From positions 381,787 through 445,786 of the forward strand of contig MNCI01022386.1 in assembly GCA_015680685.1 (NCBI GenBank): DNA of 64,000 bases, given 5' to 3'. Below the pieces are notes generated by a model that searched no databases, was not told the DNA's origin, and saw only the letters and a list, made by a program, of their open reading frames with translations. The translations under genes and the position numbers were made by a program. Source of the stretch: Gnetum montanum (taxonomy: Eukaryota > Streptophyta > Gnetopsida > Gnetales > Gnetaceae). This document shows, piece by piece, positions 11,553 through 22,540 of this stretch; the stretch's first letter is position 1; each line of letters begins with the position of its first letter.

Positions 11553-13604
11553 TACCTCCACAACTGAATGAAAACTCATCCTTGAGTTCTTTACAAAATT
11601 GGGAAGGTATGAGATTATTGATTGGCTTTTGACATAACAAAACAAGACAAAATAGACATAACAAAACAGAGTGCAATATTGCAAAATTTTATTCTAGTGG
11701 ATGTATATAAAATGATAGAGTGAAAAAAAGACTGAACAGACATTAAAGATTACAAAATTTGCAAAGGTCTTCAAGAATTCGCTGAAGATTATTCTTCTTG
11801 TTGCCACTAGTGGTGGTAGACTTCCAACCTAGATTGTCATGTCAATGCTTCTCTAGTTATGTGGAACATTCTTGAAGGATGGACTGAAATTTCTTCTCAT
11901 CGTCCCATGGATCTAGCAAACTTGTGATGCTTGAGCATCTATCTTTTATGTGCTATAATTTGTTCATGGGCATATCCTCCATTGTCCCCCTCTTGGCTTC
12001 ATTTTCATGCTTGGAAAAAGATCTTCTTCCTTAGGCATTTTTCTAAGCATCACTTGTAGTCACCAAAGGATCAACATTAGTTTTGGTAAATTTTCCTTAA
12101 AAATTAACCCTTTTCAGATCCCTTAGTTTTTATTTAAGCACAAGGTGATGATAGCATACTATGCCCAAGGCTATGAGGTAACTAAAATCATCAAGCTATT
12201 CACATTATTTTGATCAATTATTATTAGTTACCATGATGTTCAAAAAGAGGATGTTAGAAAAATTTCAGAATTTCAAAACAGACATCCCTAGCCCCCATGA
12301 CTAATAAGCATAACTCCAAAAACACAAAAATTTTCAAACAATTGAAACCAAAGGTTTGATTTAGAAGATGACCAGGAAATATTGAACTTGAAGGATATTT
12401 TAACCAAAAAGGTAAGAAAAAGTAAAAAAGTAATTGAAAGTGATGAGAAGTAGTCCTAAAATTATGCATAAATTCAGAGAAATTGTCATTGATGTTCTAG
12501 AAGATGTGAACGTTAGTTCAAAGCCATGAGAAACAAAAGTTATGCAAGTGGGTCCTCCCTAAAGTAGGCACCTACCATAATGCCCTTGCATAACCACTAC
12601 TATAGATGTGAGTGGACACCCAAGAAGTTAATTGTAGACCATGCCTTTGTTCCAAACAACACACAACTACCATGGTTGGGATGTTGCACTATACTAAACA
12701 AAACCAAAAGGCTTATAACCACATGCAACAATGAGGTGAATAATGGGATGAGAAGGGATTGCAGAGATAGAAATGTAAGGTACTTGACCATGTTTACAAT
12801 AAGTTCTTGTAAAAAATGTGATTAAAATGATCAACATATGCATTCATCGAAGTTCAGACCAAGTCCATACCATGAACATTAACCTTGCATTGATGTGTTT
12901 CTTCCTATCAACCACCATAAGTCCACAACCACTTCAAAGAACAATCATCACTCCAAAAAGAGAAGAAAAGAGAAGAAGGAAGAAAGGGCCTTAGTTAGAG
13001 GGGCATCTTTAGGCATGGGTAACATGTCGTTCCTACCCCATAACCAATGCTTGTACACCATTATTGTGTCTAAGGGGTGTGCTTTGAATTACCATTATTA
13101 TTATTATTATTCTTTTTTTTCCCTTTTTATTTATTTTTTTATTTTTATTTTTCTTTTTAAAATGGAAATCACACCATGCAAAGATAGAGCTTCCTTTTTA
13201 TTGGTTGATGGAGAAGTGATGATACATTTTAAGAGGAGTCATAAACCACATGAAGGAAGACAAGAAGAAAACCCAACAAGTCCCCTTAAGGTCATACCCT
13301 TACCATTTCCACTTGGTTGTTCCCTCTTTCTTCAAGGTACAATGATCATTGATTAATTTTAGTTTCATGAAAGAAGAACCAAATTATTTCCATGAAAAAG
13401 AAATTTTATTTAGAGAATTGGAGGGATGGATGAGGTGGACTCATTACTTTACACAATTACTTACCTAATTATCTTGATAGTATAGCACAAAAATGCAACA
13501 CATAGTGTTGACTTCTGCACCATGACTTAGCAATATTATTAATGGAAACATGAAATACATTCAGTAAACATAAAGAGAATGACTCAAGAAAAGAGAAAAA
13601 ATAT
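11553..13604 (-). other. 3' internal non-coding region of element C
   Basis: The start holds the polypurine tract and the conserved GGAACTC-AGGATGAGTTTTCATTCA stretch (minus strand) seen before the 3' LTR of the other elements. Farther in, 12545-13110 matches the 3' region of element I (about 48175-48730), for example GTGGGTCCTCC and AAGGGGTGTGCTTTGAATT. A TTA repeat and a long T-rich run occupy 13090-13165. ORFs here, including a 153-codon one on plus (12895-13356), are low-complexity and not homologous to any family I know. Confidence 0.65.
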
Positions 13605-13764
13605 NNNNNNNNNNNNNNNNNNNNNNNNNNNNNNNNNNNNNNNNNNNNNNNNNNNNNNNNNNNNNNNNNNNNNNNNNNNNNNNNNNNNNNNNNNNNNNNN
13701 NNNNNNNNNNNNNNNNNNNNNNNNNNNNNNNNNNNNNNNNNNNNNNNNNNNNNNNNNNNNNNNN
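13605..13764. other. Assembly gap, 160 N
   Basis: Unresolved bases between the 3' region and gag C-part of element C. In related copies pol lies here, so the true missing sequence may be several kilobases rather than 160 bp, unless the element is internally deleted. Confidence 0.95.
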
Positions 13765-15432
13765 TCTTATTTAATTCTTGGTTTCCATGTTTAATATCCT
13801 CTTCTAGTATATAATCAAAGTGTAAGATATCTGTGTCTAAGTCCTCTGTTTGGTCCATTTTCTTAAGTTTAGAACTAATAAGTAGATTAGTTGCCTCATG
13901 CATCTTTGAAACAATTTTATATTCTCATTTTCAAGCCACTAGATGTCTTCTAGTTTAGTGGCTACTATGTAGGCTGGTTTTTACTCACACACTTGTTCTT
14001 GAACTTTATGGTGGGTTGGTATAGGGGTTGTGTTAATATTTCTAACTTTCAGCCCATAACAACACCCTTTATCATGATTATAGTTATGCATGGATCCTTC
14101 TTTTATCTCTCCATAGTGCTAGATTCATCATTTCTATTAGGTGTTGGAGTAACGATGGATGTTGGTCTTTGCCTAGGATTAGAGGACATTGGTTGTGAAA
14201 GGAAGGGTGTTGCACTTGATTGGCATTGTGCTGCGTTTGATGACTTAGTAGGTCTACAAGTGTTATGCTTATGCATGAGAACCATCCTAAAGAAAGGGCA
14301 CTTTTGAGATTGTGGTGGAGATCTATTGGCATTATCATTTCTATGTATGTTTGCAACACAAGTGGCATTCTCTTATTGATGTCATGGTGCTGAACCTTCC
14401 TATGTTGTTGGTGGTGAGATATGGTGGAGGGAAGTATGAGAATACTAAAGATATGATGAAGGATGAGAGGTGTGAGATGGTGCTCCTTCAGAGAATGTTT
14501 TGGGTCGATGATATTCAAGAGAGTGGTAGTAGCAATTTGAAATAGAGGAAGTAGAACCAATTGTGGAGATAGGTTGTTGAACATAATATCCATATGGGTT
14601 CAACTGGTAATAAGGGTAGTGCTGGTTTGATGATGGCCTCCCCCATGATTGTGGGTTTTGCCATTGCATTGGATGATAGTGTTGAGGTTGGTAAGAAGTT
14701 CCACTAGGATGGTACAATTGATCGTAGGACTATCTATAATTACCTTGTGAGAAAGGTATTTTTCTCAGCATTTGTTGTTTTACAAACTTAGGATTCAATG
14801 CAAAAGCCCAATACTCATGTAGATGTAACATGATTGGGTAATAGTCCTTTAGATGGTCATATAGGCAAATGTCACATCCATCATCTTCTTTTATGGTTGA
14901 GTCTATAGCCTCTTCTTCTACAATCATTTTCCCTATTTGCTGATAAGTGTTCCTAGCTGTTTCTTGGTTTTTCTTCCTCTGTTTATTGTGATTACCTTAT
15001 TCATTTTGTGTTACCTTCACCTCTACAGTTTCAACAAAAGTTGTAGCTTTTTCATTTATCCACTCTGACATCCTATCTAGCCTTGCTTGGAGTTCATCAA
15101 GAGATTGCTGTAGTGGTAAGGTATTTTGTGGAATCACCTCATCAAGAGCTGCTTCTTTCCTCATCATAGATATGGACCCTCTTCTTTTAAAGAGTTAGGT
15201 CCTAGTGATATTTCTCAACATTCTCTTGTTTACATAACTCTTCTTCTTATTTTACCACCTGCTCGATTAGCCTTTGTATTTGATGGGCTTTTAGTTTGTA
15301 TAATTCACCTTGAGAATACATCCCAAGGTTCTCCCTATTTTCATTACAAAGGCCATCTATGATGTGGAAAAGTTACTCTTTTTGAGAGAAATCATGGTTG
15401 AGACGTCTATGTAGTAGCGAATAGTATCTATT
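13765..15432 (-). pseudogene. gag of element C, C-terminal part
   Basis: On the minus strand this continues gag after the inserted element E. Immediately left of E it reads YYSLLHRRLNHDFSQ, then a block ending LKAHQIQRLIEQVV that matches the Retrotrans_gag end of elements A and I. A cysteine/histidine motif CDICLYDHLKDYY lies near 14878-14840, and a Tyr/Pro/Gln/Ser-rich tail follows (14717-14100). Stops and frameshifts are present. No protease is reached before the gap. Confidence 0.75.
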
Positions 15433-16244
15433 TGATGAATCACTATTTTCTTGTGGCTGTGATGTCGTGTACACAATGTTGGGGGGTGTATATATCCTAG
15501 CCTATAAGTATAGTGCCTAGGCTCTAGTGTTTGGATAGTTTTCAAGTTAGTTTTCAGTTAGAGTAGTGAAGCTCTTTCCATTTATTTTCCTTCGAGTTAG
15601 AATATTTTCTGAGTGCTCACAGAAGAAGTCTAAGTATGTACAGTTCTTTGTTCAAGCACTGATGTACCTAAGCATAGCAGTGTGACAAGAATAAAACAAA
15701 CTCTTTTGAAAATTCTTGTAGTACTGAGAATAGATTAATATTTTCTTTAATGCATTTTACTTTTTTTCTCTTTACTTTAATGCATTTGAATTAAGAAATT
15801 TATTTCTAGTTGTTAATGAACATGAGCATGATCACTTCAAGCATACATATAGTACTTGATAACCTAACAACGCTTAATGTTTGGTAGCCCATCAACACTA
15901 TATATATTTAGGATGTGTTCGAGAAATTTAGGATGGTTACTTGTGTTAGGCTAGATAGGCAATAATGAATTAGATTTTAAATTACTCTACTATTCATTGT
16001 CACTGTAGGCAATCAAATCTATAAAATATAAAGTAAGAAAAATCATATACCTCAATTACAGTTAAATCATACCCTTGAATCTCACAAATGTAGTTGGGAA
16101 GACAATGAATGTTCTCAATGCCCATTTTACTTCCTAGAAGAGTTAGTGTACTAGATAACTATAGGTCCATAGAATTCAACCAAAACATGCGTAATGCCTT
16201 AGTGATTCATATGGTTGGGCATAGGGGTACCTCACCGCTCATCA
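15433..16244 (+). repeat. 5' LTR of element E
   Basis: This 812-bp LTR starts TGATGAATCACT and ends CGCTCATCA. U3 has only two cores (GATGTC 15461, AATGTT 15475; 14-bp spacing), whereas the 3' LTR has four. A TATA-like CCTATAAGTATAG follows near 15501. It carries a local duplication (CTTTAATGCATTT repeated, about 15747-15790) absent from the 3' LTR. By eye roughly one base in ten differs from the 3' LTR. Confidence 0.92.
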
Positions 16245-16245
16245 T

Positions 16246-16263
16246 TGGTGCCGTTGCCAAAGA
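16246..16263 (+). other. tRNA-Asp primer-binding site, element E
   Basis: TGGTGCCGTTGCCAAAGA begins 1 nt after the LTR end. It agrees with the tRNA-Asp complement at 15 of 18 positions. Confidence 0.9.
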
Positions 16264-16405
16264 CCTTTTTGTTGTATTGTGTGTTATCTAGGACCTAGTG
16301 AAAAGTATTTAAATCATTGGAATGGACCTAAGAGCCATATCTTATTTACAATTACTACAACAAATACTTAGAAGCACACTGTGATTTTTATTTCACTAAC
16401 TGAAA

Positions 16406-18740
16406 ATGTCTTCTTCTCACAGGAGCAATTTGCTATCCAAGACTGATAAAGCTTATTAGCTAGTACCTCAACAATATCAAATTGTATATACTCATTCTAA
16501 TGAGTATGTATGAAACTTCACCTTCATCCTACACCAGGATGAATAGTTGTAGTGGTGCAACATGGAAGGCAACATTGTGTTGCCATCCAATTGAGCTGTT
16601 CTTGTAATGCTCTACCAAATGCTCACACGATGTGGTCTCCAAGACCACCATGTAGAGTATATTGTAGAAGATACTAGCACCAAGGATTATCATCCCATTG
16701 AAGCACAATGTCTGCAAGACTGGTAGCTAGAACAGCACTATGAATTTTTGAAGGGAAAAGGACTTAACGATTCTCCATTCCTGTTCTACCAACAAGCTAG
16801 TGGGAAACCCTTCTCTAGGGGTTTTCCATTCAATAAAACTCCTTTCTTTGACTTCAGTGATGGAGGTCAAAATCAAAACTTGCACTCCATAATTCACAAC
16901 AACAAGGGATCCAATGAAAAAGAAGGATTTGGAGGGGCAAGTCAAGATAGGGATGTAGACAAGAAGCAAGATTGTGATCATGGTTGTGATCACCAAAGAA
17001 GTGGAAGTAAGTGTCATGATGATGCTGGTTCTCCTTCCTCTTTCCCTTCATCACCATCATATTCTTATTTGGTTTTAACAATGACTGTAGAAGGTGAGAC
17101 CGTGATGGAGGTGATCAAAATGAATAAAATGATCGATGGGACCAAAATGATCAAGGGGACCATTGAGAAAGGCAAGATTAAGGAAAAAAATGTTTAAGAG
17201 AGGAACATTGCCATGAATGAAGGAACAGTAGATAACATCATAGGCACCATGATCAAGGCCTTAATGAGCCTCTACTTGCTACCCAAAGTATGCTTAACAT
17301 CATAGAGGTAGTGAGAATTCCAACAAGGTATGTGAAGGATAGTTAGATCAAATGGTTAGACATGAACAATATTCTTTAAATTAAAGGAGGATATAAATCT
17401 AATTCATAGAATCATCTTCAAGGTTTTTGAGATGCGTGTGCCTTTTAGAACATAAAGTATGAGTAGTAGAAATTGAAGTTTTCCCCACAACACTCATCAA
17501 AGAAGCAGAAAACTGGTATTGGTCCTTAGAGCTGGAATTTATCAGGCGATGGAGTACCATTGTTGAGTTGTTCAATGATAAATATCAAACATACTCCAGG
17601 GTGTCCAACTTAAGGAAACAAATTCAAGGTTGGAAACAAGGAAGGCACAAACCCTTGGATGTTGCCATTGGTCAATACTATGCCTTAATGCACAAATGTT
17701 TGGGCCATGGTTATTCTCAGTTGGATCAACTTCACCACATAGTAGATGGGCTTTAGTCAGAAATGAGGGGAACCCTTGGTGTCTATGCCTAGGGGTGACT
17801 ATCAAAACTAAGTGCTTGTCAGATACAAAGATTAATAAAGCATGTTGCCAAAGAGGAGGGGAAACTAAGAAAAAGGGAAAGTGCAGAAGAGTACAATCAT
17901 GATCCTTCCATTCGCAAGAGGGCGGTTCAATTCTGCAATAGTGAGGATGGGTCTGTATTTGATGAGGGGATGAATAAGAAAACCTTGCCACTTCAAAAAT
18001 TCCAATATGAACTTATGACCAAGGTTGATCAGTTATGGGACTTAATGGATAACAGATTCCAAGCTATTTTTAAAATTGCTAAAGAGTCCAAAGAACAAGG
18101 TAGTGACTACAACTGTAGGAGGTGCAAGGAAGTTGAACGTGCATATTACAAAAGTAAGGGCAAGATTGCTGCAATCAAAGAAGTTGCAGACAATGAATCA
18201 AATGATGATCATGGATGTGACATTTTTTAGTATGAACATCTTAAGGAATGTTACCTTGTTGTGTCACATATATAGGAGTTTGGGATGTATGCCTTACATC
18301 CATGACTTACACAAAAGCAAACATCCAGAAGGTTACCTTATTGTCAAGGTAATCTTAGGCAATTCCATCAGCAACAACTGTATTATCCAAGTGGAGCACC
18401 ATCGCAACTATATGAGTAGTATCAACAATGGCAACAACCACAATCATGGGTGTAGGCATTGCCAAGGCAATAATACCCTTATTGGTAGCCTAATCCATAT
18501 GGTTACTATGTTTAGTAACCCATGTCTCCATGTGACTCCTCCAATCACATCTCTAATTTGTAGCCTCACTACCACCCTTTAGATTATTATCAAGCTCATT
18601 CGTCACATGAAAGAAGGGATGCCACCTCTTACCCTTATTCTTTTCTTATCCTTGGACATACTTCTTCACCCGCACAGCTACCACTTGCTCCACCAATGTA
18701 GGGTAAACTACCAACTCAACTATAACAACGCAATGCTACG
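16406..18740 (+). pseudogene. Degenerate gag of element E
   Basis: The reading begins at ATG 16406 (MSSSHRSN...). It passes through the conserved FTFILHQDE block, where later CAG/CAA codons have become TAG. A Gly/Phe-rich stretch (16795-16860), a His/Asp/Lys-rich basic region (16960-17200), a Retrotrans_gag-like domain (about 17340-17760; WKQGRHKPLDVAIGQYYAL), and a charged segment (17970-18230) ending in a CDIF motif follow, then a Pro/Gln/Tyr-rich tail. At the cysteine/histidine motif the second Cys is changed to Phe. The frame is broken repeatedly. Confidence 0.82.
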
Positions 18741-18939
18741 AGGACCATTAATCTACAACTGAATCATCAATCGAAGGGGTTAAATGCCCAATCAAAGAAA
18801 AGAGCTTTCTTTCGACCTCATAGTCCACCTAAGCCTTCACATACACCCACAGTTGACCATCCTACTCCTGCATCTTTCTCCTCTATATCAAATTACTTTT
18901 CACCTTCTTCAAACCAAACTCTGCCTAGGATCCATACTG

Positions 18940-21900
18940 TAATGTTCAATCATACCATATTTGATTGGATCCATGTAGGAAACCTTCCTAGGAAATTAGT
19001 CAATCATGGAAGTCGTATAATTGATTTGTAGATTGCTGGAAATGAACCATGCAAGGCTCTTCTCGATTTAGGTTCTAGTGTTAATTTAATTTCTCATGAG
19101 ATGTACATTGCCTGGAACCTACCTCCTCTCAAGAAGAACAACATAAGATTAGAATTGGTAGACTAGTCCATCACTGTTTCATTGGAATTGGTAGAAGACA
19201 TTGTGATCACTGTTTGTGGGTGGTCTTATCCTACCAATTTCTTGGTAATCAAAATGGAGAACTACAAAGAAGATTTCCTAATCATCATGGGAAGGGCATA
19301 GCTAAGCACTGTAAATGCAAGAATGGACATCCACAGTCTTTTCTTGGAAATATCTAAAGAAAATGCATTTGGAAAGATCAAGAAGAAAAGAGCTCCATGC
19401 ATCACATATAGTAATACTAGGTGCAATTGTGTGCAGAAAATTTGGGCCATAAAGTAAGCATCTATCTCTGCATGCAAATAGTATGCATTAGAAGCAAAAA
19501 TTCAAAGGTGTTTGTACACAACAACCATAAAATAGGAGGGCACCTAGTGGCTGATCACTAATTATGAAAGCCACACACTTTGCATGGAACCAACTGAGAG
19601 CTTGACATCTGCATATGTCATGAGCATGGATGAACTTGAGCAAGTTCATCACCAACTCTTTGATGATACTTACTAGGGAGAGTTGGAAATTTCTAAAAAA
19701 TTCAAGCAAAAGCCCCTCTAATTGAAAATGCTACTAGCCAAAATGAAATATGTGTTTTTAAAAAATGGGAAGCTAGTTATAATCAATGCAAAACTTGCTC
19801 CAGAATAGAAAAAGATGCTATTGAAGGTGGTTGAAAGATGGTTCATAGCTTTTTCTTGGTCATATCCTAAACTCAAAAGGATCAATCCTAGGATATGCTA
19901 GCATTGCATCTACACCAACCTGACCATGAAGCCAAAATAATAGCCATAGAGGTGACTGAAGCCCAAATTGAAGCAGATCATCAAGGAGGAAATCAAGCAA
20001 CTCCTCAAGGTAGAGTTCATTTATCCCATTGTAGATAGTGAGTGGGTTAGCCCACTTATAATTATGCCAAAGAAAGGTGACAAGTGGTAGGTCTACATTG
20101 ATTTAAAGCTATTGAATATGGCAACATTAAAGGATCATTTTCTATTGCCATTTTTTGACCAAGTGCTTAACCCCATATTTGGGCATTGCTACTACATCTT
20201 TCTAGATGGTTGTAGTGGCTATAACCAAATTCAAAATTGCACTAGAAAACCTACAAAGACAACATTCATGAGTCCTTGGGGAACTTTTGCATATGTCAAG
20301 ATGCCATTTGATCTATGCAATGCTCCTACCACATTCTAGTGCTTGCTCCTAAGCATTTTTCAATAGTAGATCAATAGTAGTATGGAAGTCTTCATGGATG
20401 ACTTATCCATCTATGGAGCTATATTTGAGCAAGCCTTGGGTCACCTCGAGCAAGTGCTGAAATGATATGTCAAAACTAACTTGCAGTTTAAATAGTAGAA
20501 AAGTCATCTCATGGTCTAGGAGGGCATTGTATTGGGGCACATGATATCACAAGAAGGAATTTAGGTGGACCTGAGAAAAATAAGGGTCATCCAAAGAATA
20601 ACTTGTCAACCAGAAACTATCAAAGATGCTTGGTCATTCCTTGGATATACTAGCTATTACTGGTGATTCATAGAGAATTTCTCTAGGATTGCAAAATTGT
20701 TGGTCAAGCTAACAAAGAAATATGCTTCCTTTGTCTGGACTGTAGAATGTGAGAAAGTATTCCAACAACTAAAAGAGAAGCTTGTAGAAACTTCAATCTT
20801 ACAAGCACTTGATTAGTCTAGGCCATTTCATATCATAACGGATGCATCAAATTATTTCTTGGAAGTTGTGATGATGTAGTTAAATGACAAAATATGTCCA
20901 TATTACATCCACTGCCTAGCCAAAGCATTGTGGGTGCACAACTAAACTACACCACCATAGAGAAAGAATTGATGGTAGTGGTATTCACTCTAGAAAAGTT
21001 CAGGCATTACGTGCTTGAATATAAGGTGTTTGTGCACACAAACCATAGTGCCATTTGCTTCCTAATGAACAAGCCAACAGTGAGCCCCCATGTTATATAG
21101 TGGTTGGTGATCTTGCGAGAATTTGACCTTACAAAGTTAGATTGAAAGGACATTGAGAATTTGGTCATTGATTACTTGTCTTATTTACACTAGGATGACA
21201 AAGGGGAAGAAAGCACACTCTCTGACATATTTCCTAATGAACTCCTCTTTGCTAGGGCTATAACTAAACAAATGCCCAATGAGCCAAAATGGTATGATGG
21301 CATTCTTACCTATCTTCTCCCTCAGGAGATGCCACAAGGTTGGACCATTGGAAGAAACAATAGTTTCTTCACCAAGTAAAGAACTTCATGGAAATCAACA
21401 AACACCTCGACAAGGTGTGCACTAATGGCCTGGTTTGTTGGTGTGTTCCTGATGTCAATCAATTGTGCATTCTCCAAGATGCTCATGAAGGTCCTTGTGG
21501 AGAACACTATGTTGAGAGATGCATAGCCATTAAAATCTTGATGGTAGGGTATTATTGGCCAACACTCTTCAGGGATGCTCACCATTACATCTGATCTTGT
21601 GAACAATGCCAATGAGATGGTGGAATGACTAGTCAAATGGAGGAACATCAACAATAGATTCAATCACTAGAATCTTTCGACATCTGGGGCATTAACTTCG
21701 GGGGTCCCATCACGCCCATGTCAAATGGAAAGGCATACATCAGAGTTGCTATTAACTATTGTATGAAATGGGTAGAAGTAATAGTTGTCATCGATTGTAC
21801 ATCTTCTAATGCTACTTAGTTTGTACAAAAAATGTTGTAAATAGGTTTGGTGTACCATGTGCATTAATTTTTGACAATGGAACTCACTTTATAGGCACTG

Positions 21901-22540
21901 CTTTTCAAAAGCTCATGCAACGCTTGAGGATTGAACACAAACTCACAACACCTTACCATCCCCAAGCTAATGGTCAAGCTGAGGTTATTAATAGAAAAAT
22001 CACAAGGATACTAACTAGAACTATTAGCAAGTATAGGAAGGATTGGAGCAAAAAACTCAATGATGCCCTTTGGGCCTATCGCTCAACATGGAAACTTCCT
22101 ATAGGCTATTCTTCCTATGAGTTGGTGTACAAAAAATTTCAAACACTTCCTATTCAATTCGAACTTTGTGCACTTTCAATAGTCTGTGACCTTGACCTTG
22201 ACTTGAGTCTAACCCAAAAAGAACGACTAATGAATATCAACCTACTAGATGAAAATCGACTAGTAGCCTTATCATCTAATGAGTTGCACAAGGCCTATAA
22301 CAAAAAGCATCATGACCTAAGAATTAGAAAAGTCAAATTTCAACTAAGAGATAAGGTTCTCTACTGGAACCCCACACACGTACCTCAACAAACTAAGTTT
22401 CAAACATTGTGGGAAGGACCTTACATCATTTATGAAACTTTTCCTTCTAGGGTCATGATGATTTATAAACCTAAGAGCCCAAACAAAAAATAGCTAGTGA
22501 GCATACACCAACTAACACAACAAGCACCTCATCAGATGGA
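18940..22540 (+). pseudogene. Degenerate pol of element E (PR, RT, RNase H, integrase)
   Basis: Domains appear in the Ty3/gypsy order. Protease: ALLDLGSSVNLI at about 19055, with the catalytic Asp kept but Asp-Ser-Gly changed to Asp-Leu-Gly. RT: about 19975-20560, with SEWVSPLIIMPKKG, FLDGCSGYNQI and VFMDDLSIYG. RNase H: ITDASN near 20840 and KVFVHTNHSAICFL near 21030. Integrase: the HHCC finger near 21480-21620 and a DDE core with a FDNG-type second Asp (21870) and Glu in ANGQAEV (21970), followed by a C-terminal block ending KPKSPNKK then stop at 22491. Dozens of stops and several frameshifts are present. Confidence 0.9.

Noticed and set aside
12895-13356. 153-codon plus-strand ORF
   Set aside because: It lies antisense in the 3' non-coding region of element C, is dominated by Lys/Glu and by T-rich low-complexity sequence, and has no counterpart in related copies.
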